From Turritopsis dohrnii (Eukaryota; Cnidaria; Hydrozoa; Anthoathecata; Oceaniidae): a DNA stretch of 64,000 nucleotides. The translations under genes and the position numbers were made by a program. Within the stretch, counting starts at the first letter, position 1; the number at the start of each line of letters is the position of its first letter. Below, one piece after another: positions 53,291-64,000 of the stretch. Below the pieces are notes generated by a model, which had not been told where the DNA came from, did no database searches, and saw only the letters and a program-made list of their open reading frames with translations. The stretch is from NCBI GenBank assembly GCA_027922465.2, contig BQMF02000029.1:124001-188000 (forward strand), given 5' to 3'.

Positions 53291-54734
53291 ACCAATATTT
53301 AATTTCTTGCTTGTCTTCAGAACCTGTCAAGAAAATAAAATCTTGGTAGTTTTTCAGATTTACTATATTAATATGTTGTTGGTGCAGTTTTCGAGCATTA
53401 TACAGTGGAAATTTTGCTAGGTAAATGATGCTGGATTGCAGTTGTCAGTTTATTTCTTGTATAGTTTTAAAAACTATTTTTTGTCTTCTGTTGGTGATTT
53501 ACTACAGTTCATAGCTTTTTTTTGCTCTAGTGTACTTTATTTCCAATAGCTGGTACTGTGATTCAGGAATAATAATAAGATTTCGGAAAATCGTGCGGTG
53601 ATTTTCTTTCCCCTGGATCTACAATGTGCAGCACATAAAAAAACATTTTTTTGTCTCTTGGCAATCTATAATACTTCAAGCTCATCCCATTCTTATCTTT
53701 TTCTTTAAAGCTGGTAAAACAGTGCAATTCTAGTAAACTATTTTCTTTGTACCGTCTGTGTACATACGTCTTGTCTGCTTGAATCGTTTATTAATCACAA
53801 CAAATATGGCGGATATTGTGAAAATTTCCCCATATTAGAGTTCAGACCCCCATTTGGAATTTGGCTAATATGCGCGCGAAGCACATCTGTGCGTCGTGTG
53901 CAAAACGCATACAACCAACCACGTGCGATATTCTGATGATATAATATCGTCAACAGAAGATTTTGAATGATCTTTAATCTTATATTTGAAATTAATTGAT
54001 ATATTAAATATGTAACCAGTCATAACTTTAACTATGTGTGTTGATAGTCGAAAATATTATAACTTATAAGTTTATAATTTTACCTACTTGATAAGTGATA
54101 ATTTTTATTCACAATACTTTTTTCCAACTATGAGAGACTATAAGTAAGTAAGTACTACTAACAATGATTTACCCATTACATTAATTTTTCGAACTTTCTA
54201 TTTAGTAGGAGTAAGGTCTATTGTTTCGGAAATAAATGGTAAAGTACCTAAAAATATATACTACGCATATAATACACAATGATGTAACTGATGTTGGTGG
54301 TCGGATGACACCGAAACGTTTTTAATATTAATAGAAAATAAATTTAAATTGTGAAGCTTCTGACAATTTTTTAAAACTACTAACCTCCAGCACCGTGGCG
54401 TAAATCTTTCGAACAAACTTCCAAAATCGCAAGCACAGAAAAGAATACATAGATTTTTGCCATGCAAAATACATCCATACATATCACTATCAACATTAAC
54501 TGAAACCATGAAATTTCTGTTTCTGGGCCAATCCATTTATATGAAAACTTTCCTTTTTCCCGGTCTTTTCCCTGCCTTTGATCTAGCATGTAGTACTGAT
54601 GATGATCTGCTATGTCAGCTCTTGTAATGATTTTGGTTTTTCTCTTAAGCTTTTTGATGTTATTGTTATTATTGTTACCGAATGATTTATACAGGATTTA
54701 TCAATCAAAAATTAAGAAATATATATGACTAGTA
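53291..54734. other. Non-coding stretch
   Basis: No supported gene, TIR or tandem repeat; the minus-strand frames at 54261-54589 carry no recognisable domain. Confidence 0.4.
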
Positions 54735-55440
54735 TCCCGTGTAATACATTTTACGGGTTTTAATTCTGAAAATGACGTCTCAAAAAATGGTGTCGAAACA
54801 GAAAGGGTATCAATATTTAACCTTAACAAAAAGAAACAGTAGGTGAAGGTACCATGAAATTTGTTCGAATTAGAGAGAGATCGAACTTAGAGGTTCTAAT
54901 TTCTAGTTTCAACTGTATTGCTGAACTCTAAAAAATATACCAAAACATGTACGGGATCGCTAAGCGACAACCAACCGTTACCGAGGCATCGTCGATCAAA
55001 TATTTTAGTGACGTCAAAGCTCTGTTCGTCACCCTTTCGTCAATGTCGCGGACCCTAATTGAGCAATGCAATGGTTCCCTTGATTTAAAAGATCCACTTA
55101 ATCGGACACCATCCAGAAAAAAATTTTTTTCCAGGTTTGCAATCAACACTGGAGCGGAGAACAAAAAACTCGTTTTACTTGTTTTAGATCTGAAACAAAT
55201 AATACGCGCTGTCCATCTACTTTTTTCACTCCCTTAAATAAATTGTATTCCGTGTAAAATATTTTTACGGGTTTTGATTTTAAAAATGGCGTCTCAAAAA
55301 AATGGCGTCAAAATTTTTAATCACGGAATGATGAATGGAAAATACATCCATCTGATCTGAAAAATGTATGGCATCATACACTAACCGTTACCGAGATATC
55401 GGCGATCAAACTTACCGTCACAGCCCTGTTAAAGATATTT
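54735..55440. repeat. Diverged direct duplication of about 510 bp
   Basis: Shared starts: CCGTGTAATACATTTTACGG (54736) and CCGTGTAAAATATTTTTACG (55249), followed in both by GGTTTT.ATT.T..AAATG.C and GTCTCAAAAAA; later CCAACCGTTACCGAG.CATCG (54969) and CTAACCGTTACCGAGATATC (55381). The ORFs across it are chance frames. Confidence 0.6.
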
Positions 55441-55507
55441 AACATTTTTGAGGGTCCGCAACTTTCGTACCCTCAAAAACGCTAAATATCTTTATTGGTT
55501 CTTGTCG

Positions 55508-57110
55508 AAAAAAACGTGGTGAATAAAGCGCCACTTTTACGAAAGGGTGCTAATTAACTTTAATAGCGCTTCTAATTGGCTTGATTTCTGCCATGTGATC
55601 ATCCGGGTATTTTTCGACTTTACATTTGCATGCCGTTCGCATAATGGCATATTTATTAGCTTCAGGACCGAAGAAACCCACTTAGAATTCCAATAGTTGA
55701 ATGATCAATATGGAATAGCTTAAAACAACATCATCACTGTCTGGGATTCTTCTCAGCTTTTCTAAATACAAAAGATCGTGTATTTCATGTGTGCGCTGTA
55801 AGTCTTTTTAAGCTTTGGATATTTTAGTATAGTACTTGACATAACACAAAATTCTGCTTTCAGTTATGTTTGCTAATTTACTTCAGCTGATTTTGAAAAA
55901 ATCCTTCTGCCTGCAAGGTCATCTTGTTGGATTTCTGCAGAAGCAAGAAATACATTGAAAACGGCTTCGGTCTTTTTTTTTCTGCTGTCCAAACCTAGCG
56001 GGCTTTCTACATGAAAACTACCAAAACGTTCTTTATATAAGTATTTTAGTGTTTTGCCACTTTTTCGTGAAAAAAACAGACATTTCTCCCACTAAAAACA
56101 CAATGGAGAACTTCAGTTCCACCAAATTCAAAACATCGCTTGTAATAAACTTATGATTTTAAAAGTTTGTTGTTGGTAACATCTTGTGCTTCGAAGCTCT
56201 GTTGCAGTTAGGAAAATTTATATCGAAGTCGTTCATAGTTCAACTTTATGAAAGCTATATTTTTAAATGCTTAGCAGCTAGATTAGGTAGGTAGATATGT
56301 AGTTAGTTTTGAACAAAGTATTTCTGATGAGCTTTTCGCTTTTATTTTGTTTCTGAATGTTTTCTTTCGAAAAAGTTTGTATTTTTTTTTCTTTTCGCTC
56401 TTTCATAGTTTCTTTTGAAAAAAACTGTCATATAAAATGTGTATCCATGGTTACGATTTGCACCTTATGCGTATTTCTTTTCTTTGTTGTTTTTAGTTAA
56501 GTCCTATTTACACTTTTTAAAAGGTAAATTGTCATCATCCCTGGAAATGAACAAAAGTTGACAAACTTTGTAGCGGGATTAACTATTTTAGTTCTATTTT
56601 TGTTTTATCTATTTTTTATCTATAGTATATATCAGTTATGCTTTCATGGATTCCTCCTAGGGAGTGTGTGATCAAAAATGTGATGTTGTATTTTAGAAGT
56701 CATTCAATCTTCAAATTTGAAGAATGTCACTAGTCTTTCATTTTTCATGCTTCAGCTGGTTTCGCAGAAATCCTTATGCCTGTCAGGGCATCTTGTTTTT
56801 TTGGGGTTTTTTTCCATTTTACTGTCCAAACCTAGCGATTTTTTTATCTCGAAATTAATTGGTTCATACAGCCGCTGTCTCAATGTTCATTGGTGCATAA
56901 AACGCCATTATTACGAAAGGGTGCTAAATAACTTTAATAGCGCTAGTTTATTGGCTTGAATTTCCGCCATGTGATCATCCGGGTATTTTTCGACTTTACA
57001 TTTGCATGCCGTTCGCATAATGGCATATTTATTAGCTTGAGGACCGAAGACACCCACTTACATTTCCAAAAGTTGATTGATCAATGTGGAATAGATTTAA
57101 AAGAAGATTT
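55508..57110. repeat. Duplicated non-coding blocks
   Basis: A 200-bp block (GTGATCATCCGGGTATTTTT..., GCATGCCGTTCGCATAATGG...) at 55520-55728 recurs in the same direction at 56895-57110 with about 90% identity by eye. A second block (CTTCAGCTG.TTT....AAATCCTT...CATCTTGTT, then CTGTCCAAACCTAGCG) at 55880-56000 recurs at 56750-56850, and part of it again near 57755-57800. The order of blocks differs between copies, so this is not a simple tandem duplication. Confidence 0.65.
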
Positions 57111-57192
57111 ACACTTCCAAAACCGAAAGTAAATGGTAGAAATTTTTAATTATTTTACAATGATTCTGTTGTGTTCATTATTTTCTAAAAGC

Positions 57193-57397
57193 AATCCAGG
57201 TAGAAAAACAACATAAATAAAATAAGCAAAAGCTTTTCGATTTATTATGAAATTATCATCAGTGCTATGTAAAATTATTATATTAAAATTATTATATTAA
57301 TTATTATATAATAATTTTACATATCACTGATGATGATTTCATAATAAATCGAAAAGCTTTTGCTTATTTTATTTATGTTGTTTTTTCTACCTGGATT
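57193..57397. repeat. 205-bp near-perfect hairpin flanked by direct repeats
   Basis: The arm starting AATCCAGGTAGAAAAACAAC is inverted at the right end (CTACCTGGATT, ending 57397), pairing almost throughout, with an ATTATTATAT centre. TTTCTAAAAGCAA stands directly before it (57182-57194) and again at 57422-57434, 24 nt beyond the right arm. Confidence 0.85.
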
Positions 57398-57639
57398 TAA
57401 TTATGGCGAATAGTTTATCACTTTCTAAAAGCAAGTTTTCAGCGAAAGATTTACAAACGCTTCTTTGATCATTATTAAATATATTTTAAAACATAAAACA
57501 TATTTTAAGATAAAAAAGAAAATTTATAGAAGAAACTAAAAATTTTCTTGGGCTGTGATCATCCTTTTCTAACTAAAAAGAAGTTCTCAACGCTTTGTAA
57601 ACAGAAAAAAGGTGTATAATACAATAAAGAAACACACCT

Positions 57640-57711
57640 GGTTCCGTGACGCAGTTGGCTAGTGCACTGGACTGTTAAGTGGTTCAAGTCCACCTAGATC
57701 ATGCAACATTT
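57640..57711 (+). mobile_element. tRNA-like SINE head or tRNA relic
   Basis: GTGACGCAGTTGGCTAGTGC (57646-57665) matches a Pol III A box with its D-loop GG, and GGTTCAAGTCC (57681-57691) is a perfect B box. The outer ends do not pair as an acceptor stem, so it is not a working tRNA. Probably the start of a SINE whose body runs to about 57750, unrelated in sequence to the SINE at 16666. Confidence 0.6.
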
Positions 57712-58152
57712 TCTGTCGAATTTCATAAATTTCATAACATATTTCATTTTTCATGCTCCAACAGATTTTGCAGAAATCTTTCCGCCCGTAAGGGCATCTT
57801 GTCTTTTTTGTTTTCTTTCGTAGCATTTATTACGTTGAATTCGTTATATCGCGGTTTTGGGGTTACATCGAGTTCGCTATATCGAGGGTTCGTTATATAG
57901 AAAAGAGTTATAAGAGTTTTTTTAAGGTGGAATCCCAGGGGAATTAGCGGGATTCGGAAAAATCATGTTTCGTCTACACGAAACTATTTTTCTATAGATT
58001 TGTAGGGAATTGTATACAGCTTAGTAGGGTTGTTCGTGAATTTTTCCCTACAAAGTCATTAGAAACTTCACATCAACACTTGAAATAAGCGTGCAAAGTA
58101 ATGATGTTTCTTTTGATACAACAAAAGGCTTTAAATCTCTGAAGTACCTTTT

Positions 58153-58992
58153 TAAAGTCTGTCTCAATATAATTGGCAGTGGAAACAAATTACCTCATAA
58201 CTTTTGATAGCCACTTCCGATTCCAAAAACTTTTTTTGCATGTTTTAGATAATCAAAAGCACTATATTTGAATATATTTTTGGCTGAAAAATTCGCGATT
58301 TTTAGCGGCTAAATTTGCGATTTAAAAAATAAAGCTTTTTTTCTACTTAAGCTATAACTTTCATTTTTGCACCAGTGGTAGCCCTGCCTTAGGCAAAAAA
58401 AGTTATAAAGTTTGAGGGCAAACCAATGGGTTGTTCGGAAGATATGGGACCCGAAGTACCCCTCAGTAGCGATTTTATGCGAAACATCAAATCTCCAACT
58501 TTCAACAAAAAACGGGGGGCAATGATGGTCGAACAATTTTTTAAACACATCACATTCAACGATCATTAACACATTACTGTAACACTTTTCAACTTTTAAT
58601 TGAGCTGTTGAAGAAAGAAAAGATAACCCCCGTTTTTTGTTGAAAGTTGGAGATTTGATGTTTCGCATAAAATCGCTACTGAGGGGTACTTTGGGTCCCA
58701 TATCTTCCGAACAACCCATCGGTTTGCCCTCAAACTTTATAACTTTTTTTGCCTTAGGCAGGGCTACCACTGGTGCAAAAATGAAAGTTATAGCTTAAGT
58801 AGAAAAAAAGCTTTATTTTTTAAATCGCAAATTTAGCCGCTAAAAATCGCGAATTTTTCAACCAAAAATATATTCAAACATAGTGCTTTTGTTTATCTAA
58901 AACTTGCAAAAAAAGTTTTTGGAATCGGAAGTGGCTATCAAAAGTTATGAGGTAATTTGTTTCCACTGCCAATTATATTGAGACAGACTTTA
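58153..58992. repeat. 840-bp long palindrome
   Basis: The arm 58153-58517 (from TAAAGTCTGTCTCAATATAA to CAACAAAAAACGGGGG) is repeated inverted at 58627-58992 with only scattered differences; the loop is about 110 nt. The arms cover the only ORF here (58309-58770), which is therefore an artefact of the palindrome. The flank at 58025-58090 resembles that of the hairpin at 17369. Confidence 0.88.
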
Positions 58993-60728
58993 GTAGAACA
59001 GTTTTGAAAAAATTCTCACAAGTAATGGATTTTTTTCGTGTAGCAGGCTCGTCGAGTTTACGTTTACATTGGTTTACATTGGTTTACATTGGTTCATCAT
59101 TATTATTAAGCATAATAGTTTATTCTTTTAAAAAGAATTCAGAAATCCCAGTTTGCTTTCTTTTGCAAAGGATATCTTTTGGAATATTGTGATTAAAGTC
59201 ATCATTGCTTCGCCAAAATTTGAAAAAATGTTGAGATCTTCAAGGAAGCTGAGAGCCTTCTGCACTTCTTCGGTCGTTGGTTTGGTAATTGCATCTCGTC
59301 TTCTATGCCCCCTGGTCTTCTTTCAGACTTTCAACATGCGGATGAGCAATTATCTATAATCAAGGCAATCTTCCTCTTAGCAAATTTCCGATCAAGCTCA
59401 CGTGCACAGACTTCAAAGAGTATCGACAAGGCAAAGTTTTGACTCCTTAAAAACATCAAGGTTTAACAGATTTTCCAATGACGAACATGGATAACCTCTG
59501 TCCATAGGCATTTCGGACAGCCAAACCAGCAAGTCGAACTTTACTGTGTCAAGGATGAAAAGAAGCTAGAATACATTTTCTTTATGACGAAATTCCAATT
59601 GTTAAATTTATATCATATGAAATCAAAGCTTTTGTCACGTTTATAGAAAAAATTGAGCCCTCTCAGTTGGAGATGAATTTTAAGGCTTCATGGAGTTGAC
59701 AAATAGAATGGACAAGTACGCAGTAGGAAAATTATTGGTCATCTTCCACTTGAAAAATCTAGACGGTTTGCAAAAACTGTTTTCTATTTTTTAAACATTG
59801 ATAAAAGTCATGGTTGCAAGACAAGAGTTACTGGGACGGCCATAATTACTGGTGATGGTCTTTGCATGAAAGTTCCATGCAAATTATTCTTTCTCTCCGA
59901 AAGAGGTTTATTAACATTTTGCAATAAAAGCTACCGAAAATTTTGTAAAAGTTATGATGTTTTCTTCAAAATTAGAATAAACAGTTATTTTTTCCATTTT
60001 GTTAGCCATACCTTAGAAATTTGAAATAATTCAACCCCCAATTCTTTAGGAAAATTTACGGCTCTTTCCTTTAAGAGTCTATAGACGAATGAAATACAAT
60101 AGGATGTATAGTGGTTTACTGTTAAACTCGAGTAGTATTATGAAACCCATGATCAATTAAAAATCTAAATTGATTAATTGAGTTAATTGAGTTCAGATAT
60201 TTCGAACAAGAGAGCTTAAGTGTCAAATAAGGCTTGTTTGTCTGAAAAACTTATTTATACACTTAACGTTGAACTGAGAATTTATATATTTAGTGTATGG
60301 GGTTCATATTTTATTTAAGAAGCTTCAGAAATACAATTTACTCTATAGCAAATGTTGATTGCGAAGATATTGGATGAACGATTAGCATTTACAAAATTTG
60401 TTTACTCTAATTTTGGTTGAAGGTGTTAAGATTTTTCATCGCAACTTTCAATAAACATAAATAAATAAATTGGGGAGGAAACTGCTGAATAAGTAACAAC
60501 CCTGAGAACATACACACTTGTTGGTAGATGTATAAGACTCTATGAGAATTCCCCACTTGTTTCGTTAAGAAGTGACAACAACTAATGGAGAACGATTGCA
60601 CCTGATAACTCGTTTTAATAAATTAAAGAACCGAAACGCATTCTGTCACAAATAACTTACCAACTTACCAATCCTTAAGCGCTACTTTCGCCTTACCTCG
60701 TAATATCCTGAAGTGAAACCTTAACGCA
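58993..60728. other. Non-coding stretch
   Basis: Contains a three-fold GGTTTACATT repeat at 59069-59096. No convincing gene; see the rejected list for a faint transposase-like trace on the minus strand near 59170-59290. Confidence 0.4.
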
Positions 60729-62619
60729 ATGTCATACATTTATTACTTCTTCATAAGAATAATCAACAAAACCGTTGTTGAGGAAGTGAAGAAGAACCGA
60801 AGATCGCTCGTGACTATGTGGCTGGACTACCAGAAAGCGTTTGACAGTGTACCGCATAAATGGCTGATTGAGGCCTTAGAACTAGCTAAAGTACCGAAAA
60901 ACATCATCAAAGCTCTAAAACATCTAATCACGAAATGGGCTACGCAAGTCAACCTGAAAACGAAGAATACGACAATTGCGACGGAGATTATCCGATACCT
61001 GAAAGGAATCTTTCAGGGAGACAGTCTATCGGTTCTACTTTTCATACTATGTATCAAACCAATTTTATTCCTGCTCAATAAACTGAATGGATACAGAATA
61101 GGACCGAACGGAAACCGCACGCAAAACATCACGAACTTGTTTTTTGTTGATGATCTGAAACTTTATGCCACGAATATGAACCAGATGAAAGCTCTACTGG
61201 ACCAAGTTACGCAGTTTTCAAACGACATAGGGATGAAGTTTGGTGAATCGAAGTGTGCGTACCTTACGATCGAGAAAGGGAGAATCGTCAACAAAACCGA
61301 GTCAATTAAAATGAACAATGTAACCATTAAACCCATGAAGGAAGGTAATTCATACAAGTACCTTGGCCAAAACGAAAACCTTGGCTACTCGGGACCCATC
61401 AACAAAGAGCAAGTTCAGAAGGAATTCTTCAAGCGAGTGAAGAAGATCTGGAAAAGCGAACTTTCGGGATACAACAAGCACATTGCGCACAACGCCTTCG
61501 CGGTGCCTGTCTTCGTGCCAACATTTGCTCTGTTAAGATGGACAAAGGAGGAGATTGAACAGATTGATATAAAAACTCGAAAGCTGTTATGTATGACGGG
61601 AAACTTCCACCGTAACTCAGATGTTGACCGGTTATACGTACAAAGAAAGAAAGGAGGACGAGGTCTGAAATCGAATCAAATTGCTTACGAGAGCCGTATC
61701 ATTTCTGCAAGACAACACCTTCGTCAAACATCAGGAGAAATAAGTACATCGAATGCGTAATGAGTCACGAAAGCGATAAACTGATGCGAGTAGGGAGAGA
61801 AATTCTGGAGATAAAAAATATACCTATGAACAGGACCAAAACCCGAAAACCATCAGCCAACATTACATCAGAAAAGTCCTACAGGAAAAATAAGATCAGT
61901 TCCAGAATAAGCAACTACATGGATACATACACAGGAAAGTTGCAGAGAATCGTAATATTAATCAAGCTGCTTCCACAGGATGGCCAACAAACAGGTACAT
62001 CAGTTCACAATTTGAAGCATACGCCTGCGCCATACAGGAGAAAGGAATTGGAACAAAAGACCTGATTTACCGTCGTGCACGTCTGAACAACGAACCAACG
62101 ACAGCTGACAACCGTTGCCGCCTTTGCAGAACGCACGTCGAAGATATCGCTCACATCATCAGCAGTTGCTCGAAAATGTCCTCCAGGTATTATCTGCCAA
62201 TGAGACACGATGTTGTGGCGAAATACCTGTACGAGCAATACCGTAAAAAGATCAACCCCAGTGTTAACGTTAAGTACGAAAGCGGTGAGTTCGTCCAAGT
62301 CGAAGGGGAGAATGAATTCTGGTGGAACTTAAAAGTAAAGACTCCTGCAAAAGTCCTACATAACCGACCAGACTTTATTTTATGGAGCACCAGAAAAAAG
62401 ATATGCAAAATAGTCGAGGTTAGCTGCCTGAAAGATGTGAACATTTCCAGCAAGATTACCGAAAAAGAAAATAATTATGGGCCCCTAATCAGAGCATTAC
62501 AACTTATGTACCCAGAATACACAATTTATACACAATTTATACCGATTATCGTAGGTGCCCTGGGTGCAATACCAAAAGAACTGAATTCGTATATGAAAAT
62601 GCTTGACTTTAACGTTTAA
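60729..62619 (+). pseudogene. R2-like LINE, reverse transcriptase plus restriction-like endonuclease, 5'-truncated
   Basis: Three linked frames. 60729-61760: reverse transcriptase with MWLDYQKAFDSVPHKWLIEA, LKGIFQGDSLSVLLFILC, FVDDLKLYATNMNQ (catalytic, here FVDD) and CAYLTIEKG. A frameshift near 61735 leads to the linker frame (61760-62000), and another near 61990 to the last frame (about 62000-62619). That frame has a zinc knuckle CRLCRTHVEDIAHIISSC, then the endonuclease: RPDFILWSTRKKICKIVEVS supplies the PD...E/D-type active site. RT followed by CCHC and restriction-like endonuclease is the layout of R2/NeSL-group LINEs, which insert at specific sites. The 5' end lacks the N-terminal DNA-binding domains. 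Dead copy. Confidence 0.82.
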
Positions 62620-63209
62620 TTTATGCAACAAAAATTAATTCTGGGAACTGTAAAAATCTGTAAAACGTTTTTAAACTTTAAAACCTAGATATATTTTATG
62701 AAATTTGATCATCTATATTGTGAAAAATTTGGCTTTGAACTTTTCGAATAGATTAAGTTTGAAATATCTCTCTCTATATTTGAAGCTAACACTGTTTTTA
62801 GACCTTTTCTTCTAATTAATTAGAAGATTTTAGATTTTATCGATTTTATTCACCCTTGCCTTCATGATGAAGGCAGGGTATACTTTTCATTGTACAATAT
62901 GAATCCATTATGAAATATATTTTAACTTACTTACTTACCGGCTTGTAAACTAGTTGTGGACCGCCCTGCTGGCTCACTGGCAATGCCCTAGATAGGCACC
63001 AAGGATAAACAGCTTACTATGATCACGTGATCACAATATGTACAATTTCATCCGTCCATAGACACTTTCCACTGATTGAAACATTCATAAGCAACCATTT
63101 GTGGACTTGTTCATATTTTCTAGCTTGATTCGTTTTGATATCTACTTATTGTTAAACTGCTTCAGTACTTTTTCTTTATTCTTCTTTTACTTTGTTAATA
63201 TATTGTCAG
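62620..63209. other. Non-coding stretch after the R2-like LINE
   Basis: Probably LINE 3' sequence up to about 62880 (CTTGCCTTCATGATGAAGGCAG is a small hairpin there), then unannotated DNA. Nothing else seen. Confidence 0.35.
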
Positions 63210-63671
63210 GTACTCCGAAAAAAGCAGCAACATCTTTTGGAGCAGTTCCTTTCTCCAACTCTTAAAGAATTGTATTTAATTTTACAGAAGTCCTTTTCTG
63301 CTCGACATGACATTCAAATTCAAAGCATAGCAAAAGAAGCTGTATTTAAGTTAAAGGCTTTGTTTCGCAACGATGCGAAATTCATTAAAAGCGAGTTCAT
63401 TAATGCAGGGTACTTTATGAGTGGTTTCTTAGTAAAAATATGTAAAATAATGAACCATACTTCCAGCAAGACTTTCAAAGTTATTGATAACCACTGTTTG
63501 GTGATCGAAAATCCGTTACAGCGTTTTTCATTCACTTTGCCTCTTAAAGCACCAGCCAACATACAAGGTTGTTATGTTAAGCAAGAAGTAAATTTACCCA
63601 TTTCAAAGATTGCAAAATACAAAATTGTTCTCACGAAAATATCTTTTAGCATTTTTTTACTTTGCCCATAA
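63210..63671 (+). CDS. Unrecognised exon-like reading frame
   Basis: An open frame of about 150 codons beginning right after a TATTGTCAG acceptor-like sequence at 63209 and ending at TAA 63669-63671. It is well composed (helical N-terminal part LLEQFLSPTLKELYLILQKS, then strand-like YFMSGFLVKICKIMNHTSSK and Cys/Pro-containing stretches) and longer than expected by chance in AT-rich DNA. The in-frame ATG at 63192 may be only intronic. I do not recognise the family. A 3'-terminal exon of a gene starting upstream, host or transposon, is the best guess. Confidence 0.35.
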   Translation, partial: VLRKKQQHLLEQFLSPTLKELYLILQKSFSARHDIQIQSIAKEAVFKLKALFRNDAKFIKSEFINAGYFMSGFLVKICKIMNHTSSKTFKVIDNHCLVIENPLQRFSFTLPLKAPANIQGCYVKQEVNLPISKIAKYKIVLTKISFSIFLLCP

Positions 63672-64000
63672 GTGAGTAGTAAAGTTCAGACGCATTTTAA
63701 TCGTTTCTTAAATGTGCCAAGGTCAGTGCATTATAATAAACGCTTTTCATCTATGACCAACAGAAAATTTTATGTTGCTACTGATTTATGTTAATCGTTT
63801 TTAGCCTTCTTTCTTTCATCTACAGGCACGTCGGTCGTCGAGATATAATACAATTTCCAAGAACTTGTGAACTTGTGAAGCAATTCTTAGTATTACAGAC
63901 AGCGTTACATGCAAATCGTTGTTTGTATTTGTGACTGACATATTTGGTTTGAAGGTAATGTTTCTATCTTCAAAGTATTTTTTAGTTCCAAGCTAAGCCG
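63672..64000. other. Non-coding end of the window
   Basis: No frame or repeat supported in the last 330 bases. Confidence 0.4.

Noticed and set aside
58309..58770. 153-codon ORF on the minus strand
   Set aside because: It lies entirely within the long palindrome, reading through both arms; no protein character.
59170..59290. Minus-strand trace resembling the C-terminus of a Tigger/CENP-B transposase (KPTTEEVQKALSFLEDLNIF)
   Set aside because: Too short, with stops close by and no DDE core or TIR around it; kept only as a hint.

Overview
The window looks like animal nuclear DNA, most likely from a cnidarian. It is AT-rich, the one host gene is split by GT-AG introns, there are no bacterial operons, and most of the sequence is transposable elements of many classes: a Polinton/Maverick, CR1-like and R2-like LINEs, a Penelope-like relic, PIF/Harbinger, a Kolobok-like TTAA element, piggyBac, a tRNA-derived SINE and several unclassified terminal-inverted-repeat (TIR) elements. 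The species assignment is inference from this mix and from familiar cnidarian repeat proteins.

Region 1 (1-14.5 kb) is a compact, virus-like Polinton/Maverick. It carries protein-primed family B DNA polymerase, retroviral-type integrase, a packaging-type ATPase, a capsid-like C-terminal fragment and about eight small conserved-looking genes. It is decaying: an in-frame TAG in the polymerase gene, a frameshift and a 3.3-kb LINE in the integrase gene, a frameshift in the gene at 10.1-11.4 kb, an in-frame TGA in the gene at 11.4-11.9 kb, and no visible protease or capsid N-terminus. Six perfect stem-loops sit at the 3' ends of its genes, and two genes share a TATA-like upstream motif.

Region 2 (15-23.5 kb) holds a RecQ-type helicase relic on the minus strand and a large decayed transposase-like gene on the plus strand. 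That gene ends in a cysteine-rich tail and is interrupted by an internally deleted piggyBac element at 19684-21420. A tRNA-derived SINE lies at 16.7-17.0 kb.

Region 3 (25.7-46.7 kb) is a secreted, multi-exon host gene on the plus strand. I could thread 12 exons with matching splice phases into an 850-codon reading frame: signal peptide, Cys-rich N-terminus, unknown middle, fibrinogen-like C-terminus. Its first intron is almost entirely a Russian doll: a 10-kb CCCAGCCGGC-TIR element contains a TTAA-flanked Kolobok-like element, which contains a Harbinger element with an intact transposase. Later introns carry a LINE fragment and two more TIR elements.

Region 4 (46.7-64 kb) is repeat-rich. A 7-bp-TSD MITE is invaded by a second CCCAGCCGGC element that carries a Penelope GIY-YIG relic. 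There are ankyrin relics, duplicated non-coding blocks, a tRNA-like SINE head, two long hairpins, an R2-like LINE with a restriction-like endonuclease, and one unrecognised open reading frame near the end.
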